From NCBI RefSeq assembly GCF_000801105.2, contig NC_079518.1:9308106-9372105 (forward strand): a stretch of DNA of 64,000 nucleotides, in the 5' to 3' direction. Positions 37,367-48,559 of the stretch are shown one piece after another. The DNA is from Raphanus sativus (Eukaryota; Streptophyta; Magnoliopsida; Brassicales; Brassicaceae). Made by a program: the position numbers and the translations under genes. The notes under the pieces are model-generated. The model saw nothing but the letters and a program-made list of their open reading frames with translations. It had not been told where the DNA came from and searched no databases. Within the stretch, counting starts at the first letter, position 1. Each line of letters starts with the position of its first letter.

Positions 37367-37373
<7 letters not shown>

Positions 37374-37403
<30 letters not shown>

Positions 37404-37620
37404 TTAACCTGGGGGTATCCCGGGCCAGACTAATCCCCAAGGGGAGGTGCAGCCTACGGATAGACCCTCTCTCCGGGTATGCAAATGGGCCCTAAAGCAT
37501 AGGCCCATATCCGTGTTGGTGTCCAGAAATCATGACTTAGTTCCTTCCAGCAGGGTTCGAACTCACAACCTGGGTGCAGGAAGGAGCCCGTCCTTACCAT
37601 TGGGCCATGATGTTCTGGAC
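37374..37620 (-). mobile_element. tRNA-derived SINE with 12-bp target-site duplication
   Basis: Read on the minus strand, the element starts near 37620 with a pol III A box (TGGCCCAATGG) and a B box (GAGTTCGAACCC), and ends in an A-tail, the T run at about 37374-37400. It is flanked by a perfect 12-bp duplication, aagttgttcttt, at 37362-37373 and 37621-37632. Size of about 247 bp and architecture fit Brassicaceae SINEs. Open frames across it are not genes. Confidence 0.9.
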
Positions 37621-37968
37621 AAGTTGTTCTTTGAGCGAAAGAAAAAACTACATTTGAATTGTTTTTGAGAAAGAAAAAACAAACGTTCATGCTTATAAGA
37701 AGACACTATACTAATTTCAGCAAGTTGCACGCCTGAGATTAGCATGAAGCAACATGATCAAGAATCCTAAACGAATCCTGAAATGCTAAAATTATACAAA
37801 CAAAGCTTCTTCGAATGGTAAAATTATTCATCCAAACTACTTATAGCGCTCAAAAGCACAAGATAATCAAAGTCTCTTAACATTCATAATTGTGATCTTC
37901 AACAAAAAAAGAGTCTCTGTTTTTAATTCTTAGTTGAACTAGTTGGGAACAGTACTGACGCAGAAGGC

Positions 37969-40900
37969 TCAGACATAAACACCACTAGCAAGTAGCAAAA
38001 ACAACGACCCAAACCCCTGCGAGTAACAGAGAAATAGTTTTGAACCACAACATTAGGGTTTAAGACAACTATTAAAAAAAATGTTAAGATGAAGAAAGAA
38101 GAGTAAAGGGCATACCAAGAAAACAGACGCTACTGCAGCCGTCGTGAGCTCCATCCCGAGGCTACGGTTTTTCCTGGATGATGTAGCTTCATAGCTGAAT
38201 AACAAATGCTATCACAGTGAGTTAAAAACAGAAAAACACTTTTGATCACTCCTTGTTTGATTGAATCGACTGTAAGAACAAAAACCTAATATGAATGTTT
38301 CAACTCTGTATTGGAGACTAACTGATGTAGCGTACGAAGCCTCTTTTAGGCCCATCGGTTTTACATTTTATTTACTAAAGTTTGTGTTTTGGTTTTAATA
38401 GGATAATTACAGATCTTTGTAGATTAGTATGGATTTTATTTACGAGGTCTTTATAATCACCTCTCAACTACTTGTAAAGTCACGTTTTATTGAATACCTA
38501 TTTGCAATTGCAACAGAGCTATCTTAGCACTAGAGGAGTACTCTAATCTATCTTTGAATCTGTAGAGAGCATCGCCATCTTCAAAGACCCCCTTGTCTTG
38601 TTGAGAGTATCAACATCACCAAGGAACTACTGATTCTTCGAGTTCTCTTCTGAGTTCTTGTTGGATCTCGTTACTAAGCTTCCGCTACTCTATCAGTTGG
38701 TATCAGACACGGAACGTTCCGGGAAATCAACTCAACTTGTGATCATGCCTCCAAAGCGAACTACCGATGCCCCACTTCGTGATACTCCTGAATGGGCAGA
38801 GATACGTAATGAATTGGCGGCGTGGAGAGAAGATATTCAGCGTACGATTCAGATCTCACTCCATGAGATGGAAGAGTCCATGAATCAGCGCTTTGCAGCA
38901 CTTAACCCGTTGCACGCTGAAGAAGAAGACGACGACGACAACCCTTTTGCTCGGTTTGGCCCTCTGGGCAATCAACGCCGGCAGAACCCTCGTCGTGCTG
39001 AAGCTATCCATCGTGACCATCCCCCAGACCTGCGTTGGGAGACAGGTTTCAAGATTGACATCCCTGAGTTTAATGGCGGTTCACGAGGAGAAGCTCTTCT
39101 CGATTGGTTGGTAACTGTCGAAGAGATATTAGACTTTAAGCGAGTTCCAGATGATCGACGTGTTCCCCTAGTGGCTATGAAATTTCGAGGGCACGCAGCG
39201 TCTTGGTGGAAACAGGTCAAAGTGACTCGAAGCCGTAACGGCAAGACACCCATTAACTCGTGGGAAAAGCTTAAGAAGCACCTTCGTGCTACCTTTTTGC
39301 CGCATAACTATGATAGAACCGTCTACAACCGTCTACAGAACCTCCGACAAGGGTCAAGGTCTGTTGACGACTATGCTGAGGAGTTCTCTCTCTTGCTTAC
39401 TCGAACGGAAATCTTCGATAGTCAAGAGCAACTCGTAGCACGGTTCATCGGTGGTCTCCGGTCGCAATTGCAGACAGCAATGGCGCAATTTGATCCCATG
39501 ACGATCGCTGAGGCTCACCGTCGCGCAGCAACATTCGAACAGCAGCAGAAAACGTCTCCTTGGGGTAATCAGTCCTCTCGTGCTCGTTCAAATGATTCGT
39601 CAGCACCGCCTACCCAGGCTAAAGAAACGGACTCCGCAGTGCAGGCGAATCGTTCTACAGCACATCCAGAAGATCAGAATCTGCGCCGTTCTACTCGTCC
39701 TACTACAATCAAGTGTTATGGCTGTGGGGAGACAGGACATCGTTTATCAGCTTGTCCCAATCAGACAAAGCGAGGTTTGCTTGCTGAGGGCGGCAAGGAG
39801 GATCAAACTCCTGTTTATGATTCTTATGAAGACGAAGATGATGCTGATAACGAGAACAGAGACGGTCTTGAAACAGAGGGGGACAAGGGTCGTCTCCTCG
39901 TGGTCCGACGTTCCTGTACTCTGCCGCGACGTCAAGATGAGCAATGGCTCCGGACAAATATCTTTAAGTCCACTTGCACTATCAGGGGTCGTGTATGCAC
40001 TTTCATTATCGACTCTGGCAGTTCACGCAATGTCATCTCCGACGACGCTGTGAATAAGTTGGGTTTGCTCAGAGAACACCATCCAGTTCCCTACACCCTT
40101 GGCTGGATCACTGAATCTAGCTGCGTGCGTGTTACTCAACGAGTGCTTGTTCCCTTCTCCATTGGTCCTCATTATAAGGATCGCACCTATTTTGACATCG
40201 CACCGATGGATATAAGTCATCTTATTCTTGGACGCCCATGGGAGTTTGACAGAAAAATCATACATGATGGCGCAAGAAACACATACAGTTTTATTTGGGA
40301 GACTCACCAAATAGTTCTCACGCCTTCTCGCGATCCTGTTACTCCACCACCACCACCAGAGCGTCCGATAGCACAACCTACAACTCTGTTGTGTTCCTAC
40401 TCGGCGTTTGTTTCAGAACTGCAACTAGAAGGCTTCGCCCTGGCTCTTTTTCCAGCTTCTGATTCGCGGGTCTCGACGCTGCAACCGACTGCATCTTTGA
40501 CGTCTGTTCTTAGTGAGTTCGAAGATGTATTCCCTGCAGAACTACCTCACGGTTTGCCTCCTTTGAGATCGATACAACATCAAATCGATTTAGTTCCAGG
40601 GGCAACTTTACCAAACCGACCGCATTATAGGATGAGTCCAGCAGAGCATGAGGAGCTTCGCCGCCAAGTTGAAGAGCTCTTACGCAAAGGACATATCAAG
40701 GAAAGCCTTAGTCCGTGTGCGGTACCTGCATTACTGATTCCTAAGAAGGATGGTTCATGGAGAATGTGCGTTGACAGTCGAGCTATCAACAAAATCACCA
40801 TCCGTTACAGGTTCCCCATTCCCCGTCTAGACGATCTCTTAGACCAGATTGGTTCAGCCAAAATCTTCTCCAAGATTGATCTCAAGAGTGGTTATAATCA

Positions 40901-43900
40901 GATTCGAATCAAGCCTGGGGATGAATGGAAAACGGCTTTCAAGACAAGAGAAGGCCTGTTTGAGTGGCTAGTAATGCCGTTTGGATTGTCTAATGCGCCA
41001 AGCACGTTCATGAGGATAATGAATCAGGCCTTGCGACCCTTTATTGGTCGTTTTGTGGTTGTCTACTTCGACGATATCCTTATTTTCAGCACGTCCTTGG
41101 AGGAGCACAGAGATCACTTGCGTAAGGTATTAACGGTCTTACGCTCGGAGCAGCTTTTCGCAGCAAAACAAAAATGCGAGTTTGGAGTATCTGAGGTTCT
41201 TTTTCTCGGTTATGTAATCTCGGATAAGGGCTTATCAGTCGATGCTACTAAGATAGAAGCTGTCCGCTCCTGGCCAATACCCAAGACTGTCTCCGAGGTT
41301 CGAAGCTTCCATGGTCTTGCTTCTTTTTATCGCAGGTTTGTCAACAATTTCAGTGCTATCATGGCACCAATCACTAATTGTATGAAGGAAGGGAAGTTTG
41401 AATGGACTGAGGAAGCATCGCAGGCGTTTGAGCTTATCAAGCAGCGTCTCACATCAGCGCCTATCTTAGTCTTGCCGGATTTTTCTGCAACTTTTGAACT
41501 CCATTGTGATGCTTCTAAGCTCGGTATTGGAGCTGTCCTTAGTCAGAATGGCCGACCAGTAGCATTCTATAGCGAAAAACTTGCAGGCGCACGTGGTCGT
41601 TACAGCACCTATGATGTTGAGTTTTACGCTATTGTCCAGGCAATTAAGCATTGGCGTCATTATCTGGTCCATCGTGAGTTTATACTCTTCACTGACCACG
41701 ATGCTCTGCGACACCTTGATAGTCAAGCTAAGGTCTCTGCTAGACATGCAGGATGGATTTCTTATTTGCAGCAATTCACTTTCGCGATTCGTCATCAGTC
41801 CGGAAAGTCTAATAGGGTTGCCGATGCGTTGAGTAGGAGACATACATTGTTAACAACTCTTCACTCTACGGTTCCAGGCTTTGCCGTTTTCGCTGACTTG
41901 TACCCTACAGACCCATTTTTCTCGCGGATTTTTGCAGAAACTTCAAAGGGTCCGTACGAAGATTATACTTTGCAGGATGGTTACTTGTTCAAAGCTACAA
42001 GGCTGTGCGTCCCAGAGAGCAGTATGCGTCTACAGATCATACAAGAACTTCACAACGAAGGGCATGTTGGCAGGGATCGCACGTTGCAGCTGGTGACAGA
42101 GTCTTATTTTTGGCCGACAGCCAGGCGGGATGTGGAACGCTTGGTGGAAAGATGCCGCATTTGTCAACAAGCCAAAGGCAAGGCCTCTAACTCCGGCCTT
42201 TATCTCCCGTTGCCAATACCAACGCAACCTTGGACTGATGTTAGCATGGATTTTGTCCTCGGCTTGCCACGAACACAGCGGGGTCACGATTCGATCTTCG
42301 TTGTGGTAGACAGATTTTCGAAAATGGCACACTTCATTGCTTGCAAGAAGACCACTGATGCTGTTAGTGTGGCGACTCTGTTCTTTCGCGAGATATACAG
42401 GTTGCATGGGCTTCCCACTTCGATTGTATCTGACAGGGATACACGTTTCCTAAGCCATTTTTGGCGTTCGTTATGGAAGCTATTAGGCACTTCGTTGGAT
42501 ATGATTACAGCCTACCATCCGCAGTCAGATGGTCAGACTGAGGTCGTTAATAGGTCACTAGGTAACCTCCTTCGTTGCCTTGTTGGTGACAATATACGGT
42601 CATGGGATTTGAAGCTCGGTCAGGCTGAGTTTGCTCATAACCACGCCATTAATAGGAGTCTGGGTCTCTCTCCATTTCGTGTCGTCTACGGCGTTATACC
42701 GCGTTGTCCTCTTGACTTGGCAACAACGCCGGATCGCACACGCCATCATGGGGAAGCAATTGACTTCCTTGAAGAGCTTCAGTTGGTGCATCGACAGGCG
42801 CAGGAGAATCTCACTTCCTCTGCAGCAAGGTATAAAGCAGCAGCTGACACTAAGAGACGTGAAGTTCTCTTCTCCCCGGGGGATCTTGTGTGGGTGTATT
42901 TGACTCGTGACAGGCTACCTTTACGCGAGTACAACAAGCTCAAGTCCAAGAAGATTGGTCCAGTGAAAGTTCTTGAACGCATTAACCCGAATGCGTATCG
43001 CGTGGAGCTCCCTTCTCACTTACGAACTGCTAACGTTTTCAACGTCAAGCATTTGTCTCTTTTTCATGGCGAGCCAGACCATCCAGATTCGTGGACGAAT
43101 CCTTCTCCACCCGGAGGAACCTGATGTAGCGTACGAAGCCTCTCTTAGGCCCATCGGTTTTACATTTTATTTACTAAAGTTTGTGTTTTGGTTTTAATAG
43201 GATAATTACAGATCTTTGTAGATTAGTATGGATTTTATTTACGAGGTCTTTATAATCACCTCTCAACTACTTGTAAAGTCACGTTTTATTGAATACCTAT
43301 TTGCAATTGCAACAGAGCTATCTTAGCACTAGAGGAGTACTCTAATCTATCTTTGAATCTGTCGAGAGCATCGCCATCTTCAAAGACCCCCTTGTCTTGT
43401 TGAGAGTATCAACATCACCAAGGAACTACTGATTCTTCGAGTTCTCTTCTGAGTTCTTGTTGGATCTCGTTAGTAAGCTTCCGCTACTCTATCACTAACT
43501 ATAACCCACATGCTAGAACCGAATCATAACCTCACAAAACTTGACATCCTTTTGAGAGGCTGAAGCTCCTTACGCAAATAAGAATTATACAATCTAACTT
43601 TCTTGTGTCTCAAGTCTCATCTCACACACAAACACATATTTCATAACCTAGCCACTATCAAGATGAGTCATAGGTATATCCAAATCCAATCAATTGGTAT
43701 CAGAGAGAGCTTAGCTTACATGAAGAAGAACGCGGTGATGACGAGGCCAATCGCTAGAGTGAACACAGACAACGTCGGGTACATAGCAACCGGAATCGGA
43801 CTCGCAATCGGTTTCGCCGTCTTCTCACCGGAGAGAACATGAAAACAGAAACTGTAAGAAATGGAACCGATCAAAATTCAGGTGATGGAGGGATCTGCAT

Positions 43901-43907
43901 TTACCAT
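37969..43907 (-). CDS. OST5: OST5/TMEM258-family oligosaccharyltransferase subunit, split by a retrotransposon
   Basis: Coding exons on the minus strand are 43720 and upward, 38194-38116 and 38016-37969. The product is a two-helix membrane protein: VAMYPTLSVFTLAIGLVITA, FFFIYEATSS, and GFGSLFLLLASGVYV at the end. This matches the TMEM258/Ost5 (UPF0197) family of small oligosaccharyltransferase subunits that support N-glycosylation in the ER. A model starting at the ATG at 43907-43905, splicing from the GT at 43904 to an acceptor before 43823, closes in frame to 77 aa, close to the usual 79. That first acceptor (GAG) is weak, so the start is uncertain. The next intron (donor GTAAGC at 43719, acceptor at 38195) is 5.5 kb because it holds a complete LTR retrotransposon in antisense orientation. 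Confidence 0.82.
38323..38695 (+). repeat. 5' LTR
   Basis: Begins TGATGTAGCG and ends CTCTATCA, 373 bp. Three substitutions relative to the 3' LTR. Confidence 0.97.
38698..38708 (+). promoter_or_regulatory. Primer binding site (initiator Met tRNA)
   Basis: TGGTATCAGAC starts two bases after the 5' LTR. Ten bases fit the complement of the plant initiator-Met tRNA 3' end. Confidence 0.85.
38745..43124 (+). CDS. Gag-Pol polyprotein of the Ty3/gypsy element
   Basis: One uninterrupted frame of 1459 aa from MPPKRTT; in-frame codons upstream lie in the LTR and primer site and are not used. In order: gag capsid region (SWWKQVKVTRSRNG); zinc knuckle CYGCGETGHRLSACP at about 324; protease FIIDSGSS with Asp423; reverse transcriptase with YFDD at 774-777; RNase H LHCDAS with Asp922; integrase zinc finger from about H1103 (HNEGH ... 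CRICQQ), DDE core (MDFVLG, SDRDTRF, GQTEVVNR) and a GPY/F-like module (KKIGPVKVLERINPNAYRVE). The integrase-last order defines Ty3/gypsy. No stop, frameshift or missing catalytic residue was seen, so it may be autonomous. The C-terminus ends shortly after the GPY/F module, without a recognisable chromodomain. Confidence 0.96.
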   Translation: MPPKRTTDAPLRDTPEWAEIRNELAAWREDIQRTIQISLHEMEESMNQRFAALNPLHAEEEDDDDNPFARFGPLGNQRRQNPRRAEAIHRDHPPDLRWETGFKIDIPEFNGGSRGEALLDWLVTVEEILDFKRVPDDRRVPLVAMKFRGHAASWWKQVKVTRSRNGKTPINSWEKLKKHLRATFLPHNYDRTVYNRLQNLRQGSRSVDDYAEEFSLLLTRTEIFDSQEQLVARFIGGLRSQLQTAMAQFDPMTIAEAHRRAATFEQQQKTSPWGNQSSRARSNDSSAPPTQAKETDSAVQANRSTAHPEDQNLRRSTRPTTIKCYGCGETGHRLSACPNQTKRGLLAEGGKEDQTPVYDSYEDEDDADNENRDGLETEGDKGRLLVVRRSCTLPRRQDEQWLRTNIFKSTCTIRGRVCTFIIDSGSSRNVISDDAVNKLGLLREHHPVPYTLGWITESSCVRVTQRVLVPFSIGPHYKDRTYFDIAPMDISHLILGRPWEFDRKIIHDGARNTYSFIWETHQIVLTPSRDPVTPPPPPERPIAQPTTLLCSYSAFVSELQLEGFALALFPASDSRVSTLQPTASLTSVLSEFEDVFPAELPHGLPPLRSIQHQIDLVPGATLPNRPHYRMSPAEHEELRRQVEELLRKGHIKESLSPCAVPALLIPKKDGSWRMCVDSRAINKITIRYRFPIPRLDDLLDQIGSAKIFSKIDLKSGYNQIRIKPGDEWKTAFKTREGLFEWLVMPFGLSNAPSTFMRIMNQALRPFIGRFVVVYFDDILIFSTSLEEHRDHLRKVLTVLRSEQLFAAKQKCEFGVSEVLFLGYVISDKGLSVDATKIEAVRSWPIPKTVSEVRSFHGLASFYRRFVNNFSAIMAPITNCMKEGKFEWTEEASQAFELIKQRLTSAPILVLPDFSATFELHCDASKLGIGAVLSQNGRPVAFYSEKLAGARGRYSTYDVEFYAIVQAIKHWRHYLVHREFILFTDHDALRHLDSQAKVSARHAGWISYLQQFTFAIRHQSGKSNRVADALSRRHTLLTTLHSTVPGFAVFADLYPTDPFFSRIFAETSKGPYEDYTLQDGYLFKATRLCVPESSMRLQIIQELHNEGHVGRDRTLQLVTESYFWPTARRDVERLVERCRICQQAKGKASNSGLYLPLPIPTQPWTDVSMDFVLGLPRTQRGHDSIFVVVDRFSKMAHFIACKKTTDAVSVATLFFREIYRLHGLPTSIVSDRDTRFLSHFWRSLWKLLGTSLDMITAYHPQSDGQTEVVNRSLGNLLRCLVGDNIRSWDLKLGQAEFAHNHAINRSLGLSPFRVVYGVIPRCPLDLATTPDRTRHHGEAIDFLEELQLVHRQAQENLTSSAARYKAAADTKRREVLFSPGDLVWVYLTRDRLPLREYNKLKSKKIGPVKVLERINPNAYRVELPSHLRTANVFNVKHLSLFHGEPDHPDSWTNPSPPGGT
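43113..43121 (+). promoter_or_regulatory. Polypurine tract
   Basis: GGAGGAAC lies directly before the 3' LTR, still inside the polyprotein frame. It is short but in the expected place. Confidence 0.6.
43122..43494 (+). repeat. 3' LTR
   Basis: 373 bp, TG...CA. Its first three bases, TGA, are also the stop codon of the polyprotein. Confidence 0.97.
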
Positions 43908-43989
43908 TTTCGCTAGAGAGACTTCTCCTTCTAGGCTTCGATCTGAGGAACGATGGAAATCGATTGTGAAGCAAGCTCTCCCGGTTTAA

Positions 43990-45258
43990 ACCGGACCGGA
44001 ACGGTTTACGCAGCTACGGAAATTTAATGTTTTTTTTTTTGCTTTTTGCCCATAGTGAGTCGATTCAGTTTGACCAAAAAAAAATTGATTCCGATTCATC
44101 ACTAGGCCCCAATACAACTTGCACACTTGTATTTTCTTAAAATACTGTAAAACCGAGGTGCAAAACCTCCAAAATTCAAAAGTTTATGTATTTTATAGAC
44201 AAGCAAAATTAATCTGTGTATTTTTTGGAAAGTCTAAAAAGTTCGTGTATTTTTTCAGCAAATGAAATTCAGTCTGTGTATTTTTAAGGAATTTTTTCTT
44301 TTTTTAATGATCCAGTGCAAATGGTCTAGTCAATCAGAATTAGACATGTAGTAAAATATAATAAAAATAAATTATTTTTTCTTTTTATTTGACATGTGTC
44401 ACTAATATATATTCAAATTAATTTTTATTTATTTTTTTTCAAAAAAAATTCAATAATTTTTTATTTTCCTAAAAATTTACAATCAAAACAAATCGACGAT
44501 AATTTTGTTTTTTTTTTTTGAAATTTCTCTCTCTTAAAAATCACTTTGCCTTCTCTCTTCTGTATGATCTTCCTAAGTTCCACTATTCGTTTGGTTCCGG
44601 TGGCTTTCTCAGCACCGAAACCATTCCTTCTTCTTAGTTTTTGTTTGTTTGTTGGTGGTTGGTAGTGTAAATTGTGTTGGAAGATTAGGTTTATGGTGTG
44701 GCTGAAAGATAATTCTGATTGGGATCCTTTCAATCTGTTTTTGTTTTAGTTAAAGAAGGAAAAGATAGGGAGATTTTCATTGCCATATCCGTATTAGGTT
44801 ATAGTTATTAATATGAAAATATATTTATTTAAATAGTGTCAAAAAATAACCTACACACCAGTCTTATTGAAATTTAATCAACAATATTAATATATTATAT
44901 TACATGGAATAGTATGAATTATTATTCATGGTAATAATTACGTGGATGTGAGTGGTCAAAACCATATTATTGTAATAATATATATGTATACTTAATCAAA
45001 GTAATGATAGGGTGGATTTGGATTGACATATCAATATTTGGATATAATGATCTAAATTAGGGTATAGATTTATATTGGCGAAATGTTTAACCAATTATCC
45101 CAGATTACTCAAATTACTAAAAACGATTAATATTATACGAAATAAAATAGTATTAATTAATTGATTTACAATTTACACTCTGTCAACATATGGTTACTTT
45201 GCATTTATAAACTTCTTCACACTGTTTTCAAGTGAATGTTTGTTTAATAAATCAAGAT
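43990..45258. other. AT-rich intergenic DNA with short tandem phrases
   Basis: Around 44180-44290, units built on 'aaagtttatgtatttt' and 'aatctgtgtatttt' alternate twice, a repeat pattern without a gene. The minus-strand frame at 44461-44733 has no recognisable homology. No gene is supported. Confidence 0.4.
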
Positions 45259-45740
45259 AATTATAAGCTGGATTTCGGTTGACATATCCATATTAGAGAA
45301 TAGTTAACCATATAATCCCAGATTACTACAACTAACTCGATAACTATACTATACACTATGACATAGAATAGTATATAAAATGGTGATGAGCTTGTATACT
45401 TCTAAAAGCGTTTTCCGGTAATTATATGCTGGATTTGGGTTGACATATCCATATTAGGGTATAGTTATCCATTTCCATAGATTACGCCAACTAACTCGTT
45501 GACCATATTATACCACTTACCATAGAATACTATACGCTATGACATAGAATAGTATATAAGCTGGTGATGAGCTTGTATACTTCTAAATGCGTTTTCCGGT
45601 AATTATAGGCTGGATTTGGGTTGACATATTCATATTAGAGTATGGTTACCCGTATTAAAGTATAGTTATCCATTTCCACAGATTACACCAACTAACACAA
45701 TGACCATACTATACCACATACCATAGAATAATACGTTATA
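45259..45740. repeat. Degenerate satellite, units of about 140-180 bp
   Basis: Units start at 45259, 45420 and 45601 with 'aattata(a/t/g)gctggatttggg', followed by 'ttgacatatccatattag' and 'gatta...ccaactaac'. Weaker relatives lie at about 44770-45120. The plus-strand frame at 45797-46024 just after it is not supported as a gene. Confidence 0.75.
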
Positions 45741-47394
45741 GGGTGAGCAGCATCCTGAATTATGAAATTTTTTCATTCTTCTAATTTTCCAGGGAGTTGT
45801 ACTTTAATATATCAGATGTTATAGTATTAAATATAGGGAGAAGCTTGGTCACTTCATATGCGGCCAAAACAGTAGACCGTATGCGAGTAAGAATGGGTGT
45901 GATGTGGTTAATTTTCTTTCCTCAGATATGTATAGTGCACGGTAAATACAAACTATATTTATTTGGACCTACGTGGACTTACTTTCTCCTTTTCACCGTC
46001 TACTTGTTTGCCACATGGTTATAACCGGAGGAAAATAGGCACAATTGTTAGTTTCTTAATTCAGTCAAAATCAATATACTGCACCTAATTAACTTGTCAA
46101 ACTTAGACATCTCGCAAATAAGTCATATGGTTTATTAAGACAAAATGGTTTTAAAACCTACTACTTTCTTTGTTCACTTTTTTTTTGTTCACCTTTTAAA
46201 ACCTACTACTCTCTTAACAATTTTAGAAGGCATTAAATTTGTAATTTAATTTGGTTCAACAAGGTTACATAGCTAAACTACTTTAAAATAGATCTCGTGA
46301 AACACATCTAATCTATTAAAACTGAAGTACAAAAAAGAAATAACCCTTAGTTTTTCTCAAAAATTACCAACTTATGCCATTGAGTTAATAAACTGTAGTT
46401 TTAATTAATACCTAACCAGCAAAAAAGTTCACGCCACTTAACATTTAATAACACTAACCAAACAGAAATTCGAAACTGTCCTTTCATTGTCTCCAGCATC
46501 ATCGGTCTATCTTTCTCTGCAAATTAAAACCATATAAATATTTATTAACCACATGTGCTACTTAACAACATAATTCGATGCAAAATATATAATGCTTTCA
46601 AATTTATACATTCAAATAAACATTCTTCGCCATGCAAGGAACTTTTGTTCATATAAACCATTGATTTGATGTATGTATTTTGTGTTTAATATGATCTTTT
46701 TATGATCAATTGTATAGTTTGTAACAATGTATTTTTTAATCATGGAAAAAATGTATGTATTTTGTGTTTAATCTGATCTTTTTATGATCAATTGTATAGT
46801 TTGTAACAACGTATTTTTGTAATCATGGAAAATGTTATATTAAAAAATAAACTACGTATTTAGTTAACTAATAAGATTTTTTAATATTCTTAAACGTTAC
46901 CTACTACCACAACATAAATCAAACCACGGCGATACAATTGGTCAAGCGAATAAAATCTAATCTTGCTAATCATGTAGAACTATTAATTTTTTTCTATTTT
47001 ATCGCACTCTCATCATAACAAAAAAGAAAATCATAAACTAAAAAATTGGTATATTCTTAAAATCATAACTTACAAATCACGTTAAGCTAATCTTGAAAAT
47101 TTAAACTTGCTAATCACATAGGACTAAAATTCAATTATTCCTATACAACATTCCAAAGTTTTTCCTATTTAATCGCACTCATCATAACAGAAAGGAAATC
47201 ATTAAATAACCAAATCGACATATTAATCTTTACAAGCAAGATTTTCCTTTTTCTATGATCATTTAAATAAACACAAGGAATGTGTATTTAATAATTCAAA
47301 ACTGTATATTCTACTATCAAATATTCTGAATCACCAGTTACAAAAAAAAAATTCTGAATCACACCTAACAATTTTTTTTCTTTAAATACTACAG

Positions 47395-47440
47395 CTAGAT
47401 TTTTGACCCGTTCGACCGAGCGGAAGTCAATTTTCATTTT
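47395..47440 (-). mobile_element. Reversed Helitron 3' end nested inside
   Basis: CTAGATTTTTGACCCG followed by TTCGACCGAGCGG, the same family as the ends at 23630 and 33957. It is preceded by G instead of A, so the insertion is old or truncated. Confidence 0.5.
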
Positions 47441-48559
47441 TATCTTTGATTGTGCTTATGTTATACATGATTTACAATGTGTGTACTAATATAACATTTT
47501 GAGAAATAACAATGTGCTTAATTATATAGAATATTATTTTTTCGTATACGGTAAATTATATGACCGATATTTATTGGAAATAATATAAACAAATCCAAAT
47601 TTTGTATAATTAAATTTATGTTAAATTTATATTAATCTTTATGTTGCTGATGTATCTATATTATTAAGTACACAATTGGATTGTTTGGAAACAAAGATAC
47701 TATAATAAATGAGATATGTTTGGAAACATCGATATTAGAGATAAATATTTTCTTTTATTTACACATTTGTTCATTGTATTTTTAATAAATTAATAACAAA
47801 TGAGAATTGTTTAGAAACATGAATAACATATTTAATACTTCTTTTTATTTAAACATTTAGCCATTGTTTTATAATAAATTAAGCAACACTCTTTCTATAT
47901 TTCTTTTTATTTACAATTATATCACTATATTTACAATTCTATATGGTGAAAATAAAAACACAAACTGAAATATAAATACTATATAATATAAAACAATTTA
48001 AAAACTGTATTATTACCTTATTTAGTTTAGTCAAATATAAAAATTTCAAGTGTTCAATTTTCAAAAAAAAAAATCATAAAAGTAAGAAAAAAAGTAATGG
48101 CTTATGTTATTAATAAAAATTGGAAATCCATTATATCAGTTTTAAAATATATAAAATGGACTAATCTAATTACCTAAAAACATTGTTTTGTCTAAAATAA
48201 TCATAAAATAAAATTTAAATTTCATATACATATTTAAAATCATAATAATAATTTAAAGTTGATTTATATCAAAAATTTATTTAAAATATGTATATATTCA
48301 AAAGAATATTTTTACTAAAATATTTTCGAATAACCATTATTAAAAGATGTTTTCAATATATATAAAAAATACAACAAAAAGATTAATTTCATATACCAAC
48401 TTAAATTATAGTTTTTATATTTCACATTAAACTTTAAGAAAATAATATATGTGATTATTTATAAAAAGGTACATATAAAATACTATTAATTATATGATTA
48501 TTTATATGACGGATCAATACAATTAATTATATGATGACATATATATGATACATAATAGT

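Larger units (their letters stand above)
38323..43494 (+). mobile_element. Intact Ty3/gypsy LTR retrotransposon, 5172 bp
   Basis: Complete element: two 373-bp LTRs, initiator-Met tRNA primer site, one open polyprotein, polypurine tract, and a perfect 5-bp target duplication ctaac at 38318-38322 and 43495-43499. The LTRs differ at three positions. It sits in an intron of the OST5-family gene, antisense to it. Small size and short LTRs would suit a Reina- or CRM-like chromovirus lineage, but no chromodomain was seen, so the clade is left open. Confidence 0.97.

Noticed and set aside
37447..37745. Three 60-78 codon frames around 37.5 kb
   Set aside because: They lie in a SINE with clear pol III boxes, A tail and target duplication.
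43603..43842. 79-codon plus-strand frame next to the 3' LTR
   Set aside because: It overlaps antisense the first coding exon of the OST5-family gene, which has clear homology on the minus strand.
44461..44733. 90-codon minus-strand frame
   Set aside because: No homology recognised and no neighbouring exons; low-complexity Lys/Arg-rich end is common in AT-rich DNA.
45797..46024. 75-codon plus-strand frame with hydrophobic C-terminus
   Set aside because: No recognised family, next to satellite DNA, and no splice partners; hydrophobic frames are expected by chance in AT-rich DNA.
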